A stretch of DNA of 37,626 nucleotides from Verrucomicrobiota bacterium (GCA_026397965.1 JAPLTU010000050.1:1-37626); one strand, 5' to 3'. Positions 8,494-18,074 are shown, numbered from the stretch's first letter. A program made the numbers and translations. The notes: a model not told the origin generated them from the letters alone.

Positions 8494-8501
8494 CCGTTCC
8501 C

Positions 8502-9362
8502 ATGTCTCAACCACAACCTGGTCCCGGCGAGAGCGTCATCTCGTTGCAAAATATCAGCCGTAACTTTTTTACGGCTCTTCAACGTCAGCATGACATGCTG
8601 GCTTTCAGCATCGCGGGGATGCACACCGCTGACCCGAAGGCCTACGAACATTTCTCGTCCCTTTCGCGGGTGATGCCGGTTCCCCAAGCCCATTTGCCAC
8701 CTGCGCAGATGCGGGCCTATGCCCGTGGCCTCATGCTCCGTACTACCGTCAATGATCTTTTGGTCTTGGCGGCTGAATGCATGACGCAATGCCACTTGCT
8801 TTGTCTCTTCATTCGCGAGCGGGGTAAGAATCAGAACGGCAGTCCGGAAATCGACCAGTTAATCGGCGAGAAACAACAGGCGTTCGCCCAGATGAATCTG
8901 CAGGATAAATTCCAGGAATTGGAAGAAGCCTTCGGTATCGTCTGCGAACTTGAAGATGGCGTTTTCAGTTTGGCCGCCGCCCTGCGCGTTTTGGCTCGGG
9001 GCGGATTGGTGACCAATGATGACATCGCGCCTGACGGTTCGTTAACGCTCGAGTTTAAGGCCATGAAAGACTTTCCGGCCGACACCGACACCCCCGCCTC
9101 TATCGATTCGGCGCCGCCGCTTGATCTCCCCGAAGGGGTGTCTGCCCACCCTTTCTCTGCCCAGGAGATAGTACCCAGCGACAAGCCTAAGATGGTCTCT
9201 AAGCTGACGGACACCCAAAGGACTTTCCGGCCTGGCGAAATGCTAGATTTGACGGATGCAGAATTGATGGGTCTTAACGTCACTTCGGCTAAATTCATCG
9301 ATGGTTTGCTGCGATCAGTAGATTTTTACGGACGAAATCAATTAGGCGAACAAGGTAAATAA
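8502..9362 (+). CDS. Conserved hypothetical protein, function unknown
   Basis: Not recognised. The 286-residue soluble protein has a mainly helical N-terminal two-thirds: ISRNFFTALQRQHDML, AYARGLMLRTTVNDLLVLAA and a Cys/His-containing ECMTQCHLLCLF segment. A low-complexity Pro/Asp/Ser linker follows (residues 185-225) and then a short C-terminal segment, MLDLTDAELMGLNVTSAK. No signal peptide and no membrane helix of convincing length. It lies 8 bases after the SpoU-like gene and 5 bases before the MFS gene, so it belongs to the same operon. Codon use and uninterrupted length support a real gene. Confidence 0.75.
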   Translation: MSQPQPGPGESVISLQNISRNFFTALQRQHDMLAFSIAGMHTADPKAYEHFSSLSRVMPVPQAHLPPAQMRAYARGLMLRTTVNDLLVLAAECMTQCHLLCLFIRERGKNQNGSPEIDQLIGEKQQAFAQMNLQDKFQELEEAFGIVCELEDGVFSLAAALRVLARGGLVTNDDIAPDGSLTLEFKAMKDFPADTDTPASIDSAPPLDLPEGVSAHPFSAQEIVPSDKPKMVSKLTDTQRTFRPGEMLDLTDAELMGLNVTSAKFIDGLLRSVDFYGRNQLGEQGK

Positions 9363-9367
9363 GTCTC

Positions 9368-10642
9368 ATGCCAGCCGCCGTCGCCTTGCCCCGTCCTCGC
9401 TACGTCTGGTTATGGGTGACCGGCGGTTATGTATTTCAGGCGATACCTGCGGCGATCCGCGATGAAGCCCTACCGGTTGCCCTTAAGAATACGGGCTCGG
9501 CCGATGCCGTCATTACCAAGGTGGTCGCGAGCTTGGGATTGATTCTGGGAGTCAAAATCTTACTCGCTCCACTGATATCCCTCTTTGCGCCCAAGAGTTT
9601 CATCCTGTGGACGCAGTTCTTGATCACGGCCATACTGGCTTTCTTAGGATGGACTATCGGCGGCACGCTGCCCTCTTTGGGATTGATCCTCGGAGGCTTG
9701 ATACTGGTGTCGTTTCTTGCCGCAAGTCATGACTACGCCCTCGATGGTTACTTCGTCGGCTCCTTGAATGATCAAGCTCGAGCTAATTATTCTGGTCTGG
9801 TTAATTTTGCTTCAAAGTTTGGCGGCGTACTCTGTGGCCCGGCCCTGATTTGGTTAGCCGGCACCTTGATGTCCCACGGCGCTCCCCCCCATCAAGCCTG
9901 GTCCGATGCGGTTTACTTCGCCGCCGCAATCGCCCTTTTGGCTGTAACCCTAAACTTTCTCAGCTTCCGCCGGGAGCCATCCACTCCGACTGATCACCTC
10001 ACCCTTGCCCAACGATCCAAGCAGATGCGCGAAGGATTGACTGACCTGCTCCGTGACCCGCGACTCGGTGCCGTGTTGGGGTTGATCTTTTTTTATCGCG
10101 CGAGTGAAATTCACATGGCGCGAATCCTCCCCCTTTTTTCCATGGCCCCGACGGCGGCGGGCGGTCTGGCCCTGAGCAATGAAAGCTACGCCATCCTGAG
10201 GCTCTGGACGGCCGTTGGCGGCTTGGCTTTAGGGGGGCTTATTGGCTCCTTAGTCGTCGGTCTATATGGCCTACGGTCCTCCCTGGTGCCTTTAGGCATC
10301 GTGATGCACTTGCCCTTAGCACTGATCGCCTGGCTCGCTTATCACCCCGGGCAGCCCCCTCTGATTATCGGCGTAGTCTTTTTTCTGGAATACCTGGCCT
10401 ATGGTACCGGCCTCTGCGCGCTTTTATTATCCATGATGAAATTAGCGGCCGGTCCCAGTGCCGCGGTTCGTTATGCCGCTCTCTCAACCTGTGCCCTCTT
10501 GGCTAACTATCTGCCCGGGCTTTGGGCCGGTACGCTCGCCACGCAATTTGGTTATGCCCATTATTTTATCGGTGCCCTGCTCTTAAGCATCCCCGGCATT
10601 TGGGTGTCCGTTCGGGCCCGCCGACACTTCGAAGCGGCTTAG
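9368..10642 (+). CDS. MFS transporter, AmpG-like
   Basis: Inner-membrane transporter of 424 residues with about 12 hydrophobic helices. The stretch ASHDYALDGYFVGSLN resembles the AmpG / acetyl-CoA-transporter branch of the major facilitator superfamily, where ASQDIAVDA-like sequences occur. AmpG imports anhydro-muropeptides for cell-wall recycling, but the substrate here cannot be fixed from sequence. It is the last gene of the mla-type operon. Its stop overlaps the convergent M16 peptidase stop by three bases, leaving no room for a separate terminator. Confidence 0.8.
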   Translation: MPAAVALPRPRYVWLWVTGGYVFQAIPAAIRDEALPVALKNTGSADAVITKVVASLGLILGVKILLAPLISLFAPKSFILWTQFLITAILAFLGWTIGGTLPSLGLILGGLILVSFLAASHDYALDGYFVGSLNDQARANYSGLVNFASKFGGVLCGPALIWLAGTLMSHGAPPHQAWSDAVYFAAAIALLAVTLNFLSFRREPSTPTDHLTLAQRSKQMREGLTDLLRDPRLGAVLGLIFFYRASEIHMARILPLFSMAPTAAGGLALSNESYAILRLWTAVGGLALGGLIGSLVVGLYGLRSSLVPLGIVMHLPLALIAWLAYHPGQPPLIIGVVFFLEYLAYGTGLCALLLSMMKLAAGPSAAVRYAALSTCALLANYLPGLWAGTLATQFGYAHYFIGALLLSIPGIWVSVRARRHFEAA

Positions 10643-13191
10643 GCTTTCGGCAAGACGATGAGTTCTTGTTCGAACTTTATCGCCAAGTACTGCTGCGCAA
10701 ACTTTTGGACGGCAGCGCCGTTAGTTAAGCCCATTCGGCGCTCCCATTCGGTATCGAAATTTGCGCCGAGACCGGCGACTTCGCGGATGAGGGCACCTTG
10801 TAGGCGGGCCCCGACGGATTGGCGGCTTTGGCGGCGCGAAACCCGTAGACGTCTTTTCGCATCTTCAATCTCATCGGGTCTGAATTTTCCGGCACGTAAT
10901 CGATCTAGTTCCAAGCGCATCTCCTTGACGACCTCTTGCGCACTCTCGGGGGAAGTGCCGGCATAAAGATAGAACATGCCCTGATCGACGACTTCAATGC
11001 GCGATGCACCCACGAAGTAGGCCAGCCCTTTTTCTTCGCGAATCCGCCGGAAGAGTCCGCTGGCCATACCACTTAAAAGTTCTTCGGTGACATTGGCTGC
11101 CACCACTTCGTCGGGCCCAAAGCCGCAATGCGGGAAAGCGATAGCAACCACCGCCTGCTCGCCTTGGGCGCGTTCGAGTGCTTGCGCGGCCTTGAGCGGT
11201 TGGTGTAAAGCGAGTTTGCGGGAAGTAAAGGCGACCTTGGGTAAAACCCCAAACCGGGCCTGCACAAAAGCAAGGGCCTCCTTGCGATTAAAATCTCCGC
11301 TGATACCCACGACGATATTTTCAGCTACGACTAGGGACTGATGCAAGGCGCTGAGGTTGGCCGACTGAATCTTTGCCAAGGTCTCTGGCGTGCCATTAGA
11401 ATCAACGCCCAAGGGGTGCGCTCCGAAATATTGTTTCAAGAGGCGTAACCGTGCTTTCTCGACCATATCATCTTCCGCTTCGCGGCAGGCTGAGATCATG
11501 GCCGCTTGTTCGATGGCGATGGTGTCGGGTAGCAAGGTCGGGCAAAGGATGCCATCCGCAACCAAGGCCGACACGGCTGCAAAATCCGAACTTAAGCCTT
11601 CGCCCCATAGTCCGAGGGATATCTGGGATGCGTGGTCACTGAAGGTCATGCCCAACCCGTCCACGGTGGAAGCGACTTCTTCCTTGGAGCGCTTGACCGT
11701 ATCGCGGGCAAAGAGCGTGGATAATAATCCGGTTATGCCGCGCTGTTCCGCATTTTCATAGGCCGCCCCGGCGGATAAGAATACGCCGACGCCTGCCTTG
11801 GGCATCGTACTATCATGCTGAAGCACTACGCGTACCCCATTGGGCAAGGTCATCGTCTCGAATTTGTCGGGAGGATGGATGATCGGCTTAATCGTGGCCG
11901 GCACCGAGACCTTACCGCCCTTTAAAGTACCGAAGGTGACCAAGTCGGGTTTCAGCCAGCGGCGCGCTTCTTTGGTGAGGTCGTCGGGCGAAAGTTTGGC
12001 GAGGTGTTCGACCCCACGTTGCGGCCAATTGACATCGTAGCCGATGGCGGCGGCATAAGCGCTCCGGGAGGTAAAGCCATGGATACTCTTCATCCCATTC
12101 ACCATCGAAACAACGGCCTGACGGCGTACTTTTTCGAACTCCGCTTGATGGATGCCGCGTTGAAGCAAGCCATCCACCAATTCGAGTGTTCCCTTTTCGA
12201 TGGCCGGAATATCCGCCCCCGCCTCACCTGACCAACCCAGCCAAGCTAAGCCTAATTCGCGAATCCCAAAAGCGGAGGCATCGATACTGTGCACGAGTTT
12301 GCGTTTTTCGCGCATCTCGTTCCAAAGCACCGAACTATTCCCCGCGCCCAGCACACCTAAAAATAAATCAAGGGCCGCCCGGCCTTCATCAAAAAGACCC
12401 GGTGCACGCCAACACAGCACGCCTTTGCTCGTGTTGACATCCCGGACTAAGTCGGTGCGACGAATGCCGCCCTGAGGCGGTTCGAAGGTCGTCGTGGTCT
12501 CCAGGACCGGACGTCGGACGAAACAGCCGAACCATTTTTCCGCCGCGGCAAAAGCCTCCTCGACCTCCATCGAGCCGCCGATGGCCAGCACGACATTCGA
12601 AGGGACGTAGCGCCCGGCATGGTAAGCTCTTAGGTCGTCCGGCGTGATGCGGACGAAAAGCTCGCGGTGACCAATCACGGGGTGCCGTAACGAATGTGAA
12701 CGAACGGCTTCGTGCAAAATCGATTCGGCCAACACGGAATCATGTTCGTCATCCCGCATGGCGATTTCTCGTAAAATAACTTCGCGTTCCATCTTGGCAT
12801 CCGCGTCCGTGATGAGCGGATCAAAGACCATATCCGCCACGGATTCCATCGCGGTTTCAAAACCTTCTTGAGGGGCATCGATATAATAGACGGTACGATC
12901 GAAGGTCGTATAGGCGTTGGACGATCCGCCGCACCGATGGACGGCCTCCGTGAGCTCGCGATTGGAAAAGCGTGCCGTCCCCTTAAAGACCATGTGTTCC
13001 AGATAATGCGAGATACCCGAACCATCCCAACGACCTTCATGCACGCTGCCCGTCCGCACCCACGCTTGGACGGTGCATAAGCCGATGCCTGGTCGGTGAA
13101 CGAAGACGACCTCCAACCCGTTGGCCAAGACCCTGCGCTCTGGCAACGGACCAGCGATTTGCCCAAAACTTAAGCCTTCGAGGTAGGACAT
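10639..13191 (-). CDS. M16 family zinc metallopeptidase, two fused halves
   Basis: An 850-residue pitrilysin-type peptidase. The N-terminal half has the inverted zinc motif HYLEH (residues 62-66, in GSGISHYLEHMVFKGT) and the distal glutamate region AKMEREVILREIAM. The C-terminal half repeats the fold beginning TLPNGVRVVLQHD, but the equivalent of the zinc motif reads GITGLLSTLFARD, so it is catalytically dead, as is normal for the second half of fused M16 enzymes. No signal peptide is visible in the chosen N-terminus (MSYLEGLSFGQIAG), so the location is uncertain. M16 peptidases degrade short peptides or process precursors. Monocistronic, facing away from prfB. Confidence 0.92.
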   Translation of the reverse strand: MSYLEGLSFGQIAGPLPERRVLANGLEVVFVHRPGIGLCTVQAWVRTGSVHEGRWDGSGISHYLEHMVFKGTARFSNRELTEAVHRCGGSSNAYTTFDRTVYYIDAPQEGFETAMESVADMVFDPLITDADAKMEREVILREIAMRDDEHDSVLAESILHEAVRSHSLRHPVIGHRELFVRITPDDLRAYHAGRYVPSNVVLAIGGSMEVEEAFAAAEKWFGCFVRRPVLETTTTFEPPQGGIRRTDLVRDVNTSKGVLCWRAPGLFDEGRAALDLFLGVLGAGNSSVLWNEMREKRKLVHSIDASAFGIRELGLAWLGWSGEAGADIPAIEKGTLELVDGLLQRGIHQAEFEKVRRQAVVSMVNGMKSIHGFTSRSAYAAAIGYDVNWPQRGVEHLAKLSPDDLTKEARRWLKPDLVTFGTLKGGKVSVPATIKPIIHPPDKFETMTLPNGVRVVLQHDSTMPKAGVGVFLSAGAAYENAEQRGITGLLSTLFARDTVKRSKEEVASTVDGLGMTFSDHASQISLGLWGEGLSSDFAAVSALVADGILCPTLLPDTIAIEQAAMISACREAEDDMVEKARLRLLKQYFGAHPLGVDSNGTPETLAKIQSANLSALHQSLVVAENIVVGISGDFNRKEALAFVQARFGVLPKVAFTSRKLALHQPLKAAQALERAQGEQAVVAIAFPHCGFGPDEVVAANVTEELLSGMASGLFRRIREEKGLAYFVGASRIEVVDQGMFYLYAGTSPESAQEVVKEMRLELDRLRAGKFRPDEIEDAKRRLRVSRRQSRQSVGARLQGALIREVAGLGANFDTEWERRMGLTNGAAVQKFAQQYLAIKFEQELIVLPKA

Positions 13192-13372
13192 GGATGCATC
13201 TATGCCAGCCTACCATGCGGGTGCAAGTGCGACCATGCATCGTTCAACATCAATGTGTGCACGCGAAGGGACCCCACTCTGCGGTTGAAATATACCTTTA
13301 CCCCCTGTATCCCCTATTTTTGAAACTTCGACCTTAGGGACGATTCTACACCTTTACCCTCTCATTTTTAAA
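13192..13372. promoter_or_regulatory. Divergent intergenic region with a repeated promoter-like unit
   Basis: This 181-base gap separates the M16 peptidase gene from prfB. Two similar units face prfB. TTGAAA at 13285 is followed by TATACCTTTACCC (13291-13303). TTGAAA at 13320 is followed by TACACCTTTACCC (13347-13359). The second ends 13 bases before the prfB ATG. They may be tandem promoters or operator copies. No Shine-Dalgarno precedes prfB. Confidence 0.4.
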
Positions 13373-14518
13373 ATGTATATTCCGCCCGAAATTCGTGCCA
13401 ACCTCGAAGAAGTCGAACGACGTGCCGGTTATCTCTGGAAATTCCTCGATGTCCCAGGGCGCCAAGTCCTTATCGCTAAGCTGGAAGAACAAATGGGTGC
13501 CTCGACCTTTTGGGATAGTCAAAAAAGCGCCCAGAAGGTCATCACGGAATGTAACGGCTATAAGATTATCGTCGCCCCCCAGGTCGCTTTTCGTCGTCAG
13601 ATCGAAGACGCCAAGACTTTGGCGGAACTCATCACCGAATCGCCCGATGGCACGGCGGATGCTGAAGTTGAAGAACTTCGTACCTTGGGGGCCGATTTGA
13701 TTGCGGCCGTCGCCGAGCTGGAGATTGCTTCCTTCCTATCGGGCCTGCACGACAAATCCAATGCCATCATGACCGTTAAGGCCGGCGCCGGTGGCACTGA
13801 GTCTAATGATTGGGCTGACCTGCTCTTCCGAATGTATACCCGTTGGGCGGAACGTCGGGGCTTTAAGATCGAAATCGAAGACGTCGCCGAAGGCGAAGGC
13901 GCTGGCATCAGCCAGGCGACTTTCCGCATCGAAGGTCCGAATGCCTATGGCTACGCCAAGGCCGAACGTGGCGTGCACCGCTTGGTGCGGATCTCCCCCT
14001 TCGATGCGAATGCTCGTCGCCACACGTCCTTCGCCTCGGTCGACGTCGTCGCGGAAATCGACGATGACATTGAAGTTGAAATCGACGAAGCTGACCTCCG
14101 GGTCGATGTCTATCGTTCCAGCGGCAAGGGCGGCCAGCACGTCAATAAGACCGAATCTGCCGTGCGATTGACGCACATTCCGACCGGTCTAGTCGTGGCC
14201 TGCCAGCGCGAACGTTCGCAGGTCAAAAACCGCGCCTTGGCGATGAAGATTCTCCGGGCCCGCATTTACGAAAAACTGCAGGACGATAAGCGGGCGGAAA
14301 TGGAACGCTACTATGGTGAAAAGGGCGACATCGGCTGGGGGAACCAAATCCGGTCCTACGTCTTCCAGCCCTACCAGATGGTCAAAGACCTCCGGACTGG
14401 CGTCGAAACCGGCAATATCCAGGCCGTGATGGATGGAGATATCGATTCATTCATTAACGGCTGGTTGCGCGCCGGCGGCCCGCGTTCACGTAATAAAGAT
14501 ATTAAAATCGAGGACTAA
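13373..14518 (+). CDS. prfB: Peptide chain release factor 2
   Basis: Release factor recognising UGA and UAA stop codons, 381 residues. The stop-codon recognition tripeptide SPF is at residues 208-210 ([17 protein letters not shown]) and the peptidyl-tRNA hydrolysis motif GGQ at 253-255 ([14 protein letters not shown]). The N-terminal region lines up with other RF2 proteins ([11 protein letters not shown], where E. coli has RGYLDYD) in one uninterrupted frame. There is no in-frame TGA and no internal Shine-Dalgarno, so the autoregulatory +1 frameshift found in many prfB genes is absent. The leader is TTTACCCTCTCATTTTTAAA, pyrimidine- and A/T-rich with no ribosome-binding site. Confidence 0.97.
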   Translation: MYIPPEIRANLEEVERRAGYLWKFLDVPGRQVLIAKLEEQMGASTFWDSQKSAQKVITECNGYKIIVAPQVAFRRQIEDAKTLAELITESPDGTADAEVEELRTLGADLIAAVAELEIASFLSGLHDKSNAIMTVKAGAGGTESNDWADLLFRMYTRWAERRGFKIEIEDVAEGEGAGISQATFRIEGPNAYGYAKAERGVHRLVRISPFDANARRHTSFASVDVVAEIDDDIEVEIDEADLRVDVYRSSGKGGQHVNKTESAVRLTHIPTGLVVACQRERSQVKNRALAMKILRARIYEKLQDDKRAEMERYYGEKGDIGWGNQIRSYVFQPYQMVKDLRTGVETGNIQAVMDGDIDSFINGWLRAGGPRSRNKDIKIED

Positions 14519-14531
14519 CCTCACGCTCGTC

Positions 14532-15920
14532 ATGCCTACCCGGGAAGTTCTTCGTCACAAGTTACTTGAGCCGCCCCTGTTCGCGGAAAAAATCTGGAAA
14601 CTTTCGCCGGAACCTTGGCCGATTTCGCCGGCGCAACTTAAGGACCTCAAAATCATCGGGGCGGCGTGCCTGAGTTATCAACGCGCTCTGGAGCGCCTCT
14701 ACGTTCGTTCCTTCACGGATAAGAAAATCCTGCGGAACCGCGATGTGTATGCACCCTGGGTTTCTGCTTACCTTGACCGCTACAAGCCGGCGGGATTGGT
14801 CGGACACGGTCGCCACCGTGCCGTCAAAGGCCAGGCGCCGCTTGTCCTCCGTCCAGATCTTCTTATTACCGAACAAGGTTTCACGATGACCGAGCTGGAC
14901 AGCGTACCTGGAGGCGTCGGTCTAACCGCATACCTGAATGAAGTTTACGCCGAAGATTTCCCTTCGGTCATCGGCGGAACTTCCATGCCGAATCGCTTCA
15001 TGCATTCGCTGAGTAAGCTGACGCCGCAGCAAAAATACCCTTTGGTCGCCATCGTGGTGAGCGACGAATCTGCCACCTATCGTCCGGAATTCGACTGGTT
15101 GGCCGAAAAGTTGCGGACGCTGGGCCACGACGTGCAGGTGGTGAATCCTTCCCAGGTTATGCAAATGGGCGAAGGTTCTTTCATCCCGGTCGATGGCGTA
15201 CCCCGCAAAATCGATACGCTTTATCGTTTCTTTGAGCTCTTCGACCTCGCGAACGTCAAAGGAGCGGACGGGATTTTTAATGCAGTCGAAGCCGGGACGC
15301 TCGCCTTGACGCCGCCCATGAAAGCATTTCAGGAAGAAAAACTGGGACTGGCGCTGTTACATCATCCGCAACTGGTGGAATTTTGGAAAGAAAATCTACC
15401 CGAAGATCACCTCGCCGCCCTTTTTCGGATCGTTCCCCAGACTTGGATCATGGAGAAGACCGAATTACCGCCGACGGCCGTCCTGCATGCGCCGAACGTC
15501 AACGGACGACCTATCCGGGAATGGACGGAACTCGCCGAGGCCTCCCAACGTGAACGTAACCTGATCATCAAAGCGAGTGGCTTCCATGAGACCGCTTGGG
15601 GTGCCCGTAGCGTCACCCTTGGCAGCGATGTTTCCCGGGAAGAATGGCTCGAAGCGATCGAGGACGCCCTCAACCCCGAGAACGAAACGTTCCACGTCAT
15701 GCAAGAATATCACAAGCCTTCGCGCCTGACCCACCCCGTATATGCCGATGATGGCGCAATCGTCCCGGCAGACGGTCGCGTCAGGCTCTGCCCCTATTTC
15801 TTTGTCGACGGAGACACGGTCGAACTTTCCGGGATCCTTTCGACCTTCTGTCCAGCGGATAAGAAGATTATCCACGGGATGACGGACGCCGCCTTGCTGC
15901 CCTGCTATCTTACGGCCTAA
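14532..15920 (+). CDS. ATP-grasp-like protein of unknown function
   Basis: A soluble 462-residue protein. The start at 14532 (MPTREVLRHK) lies 13 bases after prfB; upstream in-frame ATGs overlap prfB. I recognise general ATP-grasp or pre-ATP-grasp features rather than a named enzyme: LITEQGFTMTELDSVPGGVG at 111-130 and, near residue 345, LIIKASGFHETAWGARSVTL. These resemble glutathionylspermidine-synthase-like and circularly permuted ATP-grasp proteins. Such enzymes join a carboxylate to an amine using ATP. The substrate is unknown and the neighbouring genes do not suggest one. It could be coexpressed with prfB. Confidence 0.65.
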   Translation: MPTREVLRHKLLEPPLFAEKIWKLSPEPWPISPAQLKDLKIIGAACLSYQRALERLYVRSFTDKKILRNRDVYAPWVSAYLDRYKPAGLVGHGRHRAVKGQAPLVLRPDLLITEQGFTMTELDSVPGGVGLTAYLNEVYAEDFPSVIGGTSMPNRFMHSLSKLTPQQKYPLVAIVVSDESATYRPEFDWLAEKLRTLGHDVQVVNPSQVMQMGEGSFIPVDGVPRKIDTLYRFFELFDLANVKGADGIFNAVEAGTLALTPPMKAFQEEKLGLALLHHPQLVEFWKENLPEDHLAALFRIVPQTWIMEKTELPPTAVLHAPNVNGRPIREWTELAEASQRERNLIIKASGFHETAWGARSVTLGSDVSREEWLEAIEDALNPENETFHVMQEYHKPSRLTHPVYADDGAIVPADGRVRLCPYFFVDGDTVELSGILSTFCPADKKIIHGMTDAALLPCYLTA

Positions 15921-15985
15921 GCGGACGGGTACAGGCGGGACACCGCACGTCTTGCGTCTGGCCGATTTTAGCCCAATTTGGTGCC

Positions 15986-18004
15986 ATGCGTTGCTTTGCC
16001 TTAAGTCTCCTAGTTTTCACGGGTTTATGGTCTCATCTTTTGGGGGCCGTCAGAACCAAGGTCGACTTGGTCAATCTCACTTCCGAGATCAAGCCGGGCC
16101 AGACAGTTTTGATTGCGGCTCGTTTCCGCTGCGACCCGCATTTTCATATTTACTGGAAAAATCCAGGGGATGCCGGGCAAGCCCCCTCGATTACGTGGTC
16201 CGATAAGGCTGGGACGTCGCCCGGCGATTTTATCTGGCCCGGTCCCGCTCTGCTTGATCAGGCCGGCGTCATGAATTTCGTCTATGAAGCCGAAACTTTA
16301 CTGCTCATGAAGGTGACGATTCCGGACACCGCTCGCGGCGAACTTTTACTCAAAGGCAAAATCGAATGGCTGGAATGCGACGACGCCGGCTGTTATCCGC
16401 ACGATAAAGAGGTCACCCTTGCCCTGAAAATCGACGGCCGCAATGAAGCGTATAAATATGACCCTCTGCTTTACGCTGAATTAAATCCTTCGCTCACGAC
16501 CATCGGAGAAATCAACGGACAAACTTTACATGTCACCGTTCCGGCTGGACAGAAATTAAACGGTACCTGGTTTCCGGAACGGAACTTTGTAACCCCCAAT
16601 GCCACCTTTAAGCAGCAACACGTTGGTGATAAGGTAAGTTTTTCGCTAGGGGATGCGACTGAAACGCTCAATTCTGGACCCATCAACTTTGTGACAAAGA
16701 CACCGGCGGGCGACTTCGTGAACATTGCGGTCAAAATCGCCGCACCCACTCAGCAATTGAGCGTCCCGGCAACTTCAAGCCATGGCGAATGGACTCCGTG
16801 GAGCCCGGAAGCTCAGGCCAAAGCTCTTGCCGAAGGGAAGATCGTCTATGTGGATTTTACGGCTCGGTGGTGTGCCACTTGTCAGGTTAATAAGCGCGTT
16901 TACACCCAAGACGCCGTGCTCAAAGCCTTTGCCGATCAACGCGTGGTGATGCTCAAGGCTGACTGGACCAAGAAGGACACCGTTATCGCCGCCGAGTTAA
17001 ACAAATACGGCCGCACGGGGATTCCGTTAAACATCATTCTCAAACAAGGACAACCGACGGCTATCCTCTCGGAGGCGCTCACGGGCGGCGAAATCATTAC
17101 AGCGCTCGAAGCCGTCGCGGCTGGGAAGCCCTATCTGGCTTCTTCGGTTACCCATCCGTTCGTCATCTGGCTTCTGCTGGCTTTCGGGGGCGGAATCTTG
17201 CTCAATCTAATGCCCTGTGTCTTTCCCATGATTGGACTTAAGGTCCTCGCCTTTGCCCGTGAAGCCGGCGCCTCGCGTCATACTGTCATCAAAAACGGCC
17301 TGCTCTATTCGGCCGGCGTGATTGTGAGTTTCATTACCCTAGCCGGTCTGATCATTGCGCTTAAGGCCAGCGGTAGCTCGGTTGGTTGGGGCTTTCAGAT
17401 GCAATCTCCGGGCTTCGTTTTGGGCACCTGCGTGTTGATGGTCGTCCTCGGCCTCAGTCTCGCCGGCACCTTTGAAATTGGTTCGAGTTTCGCCGGGATG
17501 GCCGCCGGCGCTGGTGATGCGGGCGTTGGATCCTTCTTTTCTGGGATTTTGGCTACGGCTGTCGCCACGCCTTGCACGGCACCTGGCTTGGGTGCCGCCC
17601 TCGGCTTTGCCATGGATAAAGACCGCTCAACTTCCGAGACCCTTCTTTTCTTCACGATAATCGGCTTGGGTATGGCTCTGCCCTATCTCTTACTCTCGAT
17701 TTTTCCACGTTTGGCCGCCTTACTTCCTCGTCCCGGGGAATGGATGGAAACTTTAAAGCAAGCGATGGCCTTCCCTCTTTTCGCCTATGCGCTGTACCTT
17801 CTCTGGGTGCTTAACGCCCTCGTCGATGATGCTGGCTGGGTGCGCGATGCCTCTATCGGTCTTGCTTTGATTGCCGCCTCTTGCTGGGTCTTGGGTCGCT
17901 GGGCGGCTCCACATCGCACCGATGGGGAACGACGATACGGCCGCATTACGGCAGGCCTGATGTTTGTCGGGACCCTGGCATATTTATTCGGCTCTCTTCC
18001 CTAA
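15986..18004 (+). CDS. DsbD-family thiol:disulfide reductase with permuted domain order
   Basis: A 672-residue inner-membrane protein passing reducing power to the periplasm. Signal peptide at 1-20. The N-terminal DsbD-like domain (25-255) has the cysteine pair Cys131/Cys136 in WLECDDAGCYPHD. A thioredoxin domain follows (270-380) with FTARWCATCQ (Cys296/Cys299). The membrane domain is last (390-672), with about eight helices, LNLMPCVFPMIG (Cys411) and ATPCTAPGLG (Cys530). In E. coli DsbD the membrane domain is central and the thioredoxin domain C-terminal; here the last two are swapped, and no thioredoxin follows the helices. All six cysteines needed for electron relay appear present, so it is probably functional. 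A terminator follows. Confidence 0.92.
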   Translation: MRCFALSLLVFTGLWSHLLGAVRTKVDLVNLTSEIKPGQTVLIAARFRCDPHFHIYWKNPGDAGQAPSITWSDKAGTSPGDFIWPGPALLDQAGVMNFVYEAETLLLMKVTIPDTARGELLLKGKIEWLECDDAGCYPHDKEVTLALKIDGRNEAYKYDPLLYAELNPSLTTIGEINGQTLHVTVPAGQKLNGTWFPERNFVTPNATFKQQHVGDKVSFSLGDATETLNSGPINFVTKTPAGDFVNIAVKIAAPTQQLSVPATSSHGEWTPWSPEAQAKALAEGKIVYVDFTARWCATCQVNKRVYTQDAVLKAFADQRVVMLKADWTKKDTVIAAELNKYGRTGIPLNIILKQGQPTAILSEALTGGEIITALEAVAAGKPYLASSVTHPFVIWLLLAFGGGILLNLMPCVFPMIGLKVLAFAREAGASRHTVIKNGLLYSAGVIVSFITLAGLIIALKASGSSVGWGFQMQSPGFVLGTCVLMVVLGLSLAGTFEIGSSFAGMAAGAGDAGVGSFFSGILATAVATPCTAPGLGAALGFAMDKDRSTSETLLFFTIIGLGMALPYLLLSIFPRLAALLPRPGEWMETLKQAMAFPLFAYALYLLWVLNALVDDAGWVRDASIGLALIAASCWVLGRWAAPHRTDGERRYGRITAGLMFVGTLAYLFGSLP

Positions 18005-18024
18005 GCCTTTAATCTATGGAAACA

Positions 18025-18051
18025 AAAAGGCCCGCGTTGAGCGGGCCTTTT
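18025..18051. terminator. Bidirectional intrinsic terminator
   Basis: Perfect stem AAAAGGCCCGC (18025-18035) with GCGGGCCTTTT (18041-18051) and a five-base loop. T-runs form on both strands, so it serves both the dsbD-like gene (plus) and the convergent Pal-like gene (minus). Confidence 0.92.
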
Positions 18052-18074
18052 CATATCAACCTTAGCTGCTTTTC

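Noticed and set aside
11451..12475. Several small plus-strand frames inside the M16 peptidase gene
   Set aside because: They are antisense to a well-supported peptidase and show no coding features.
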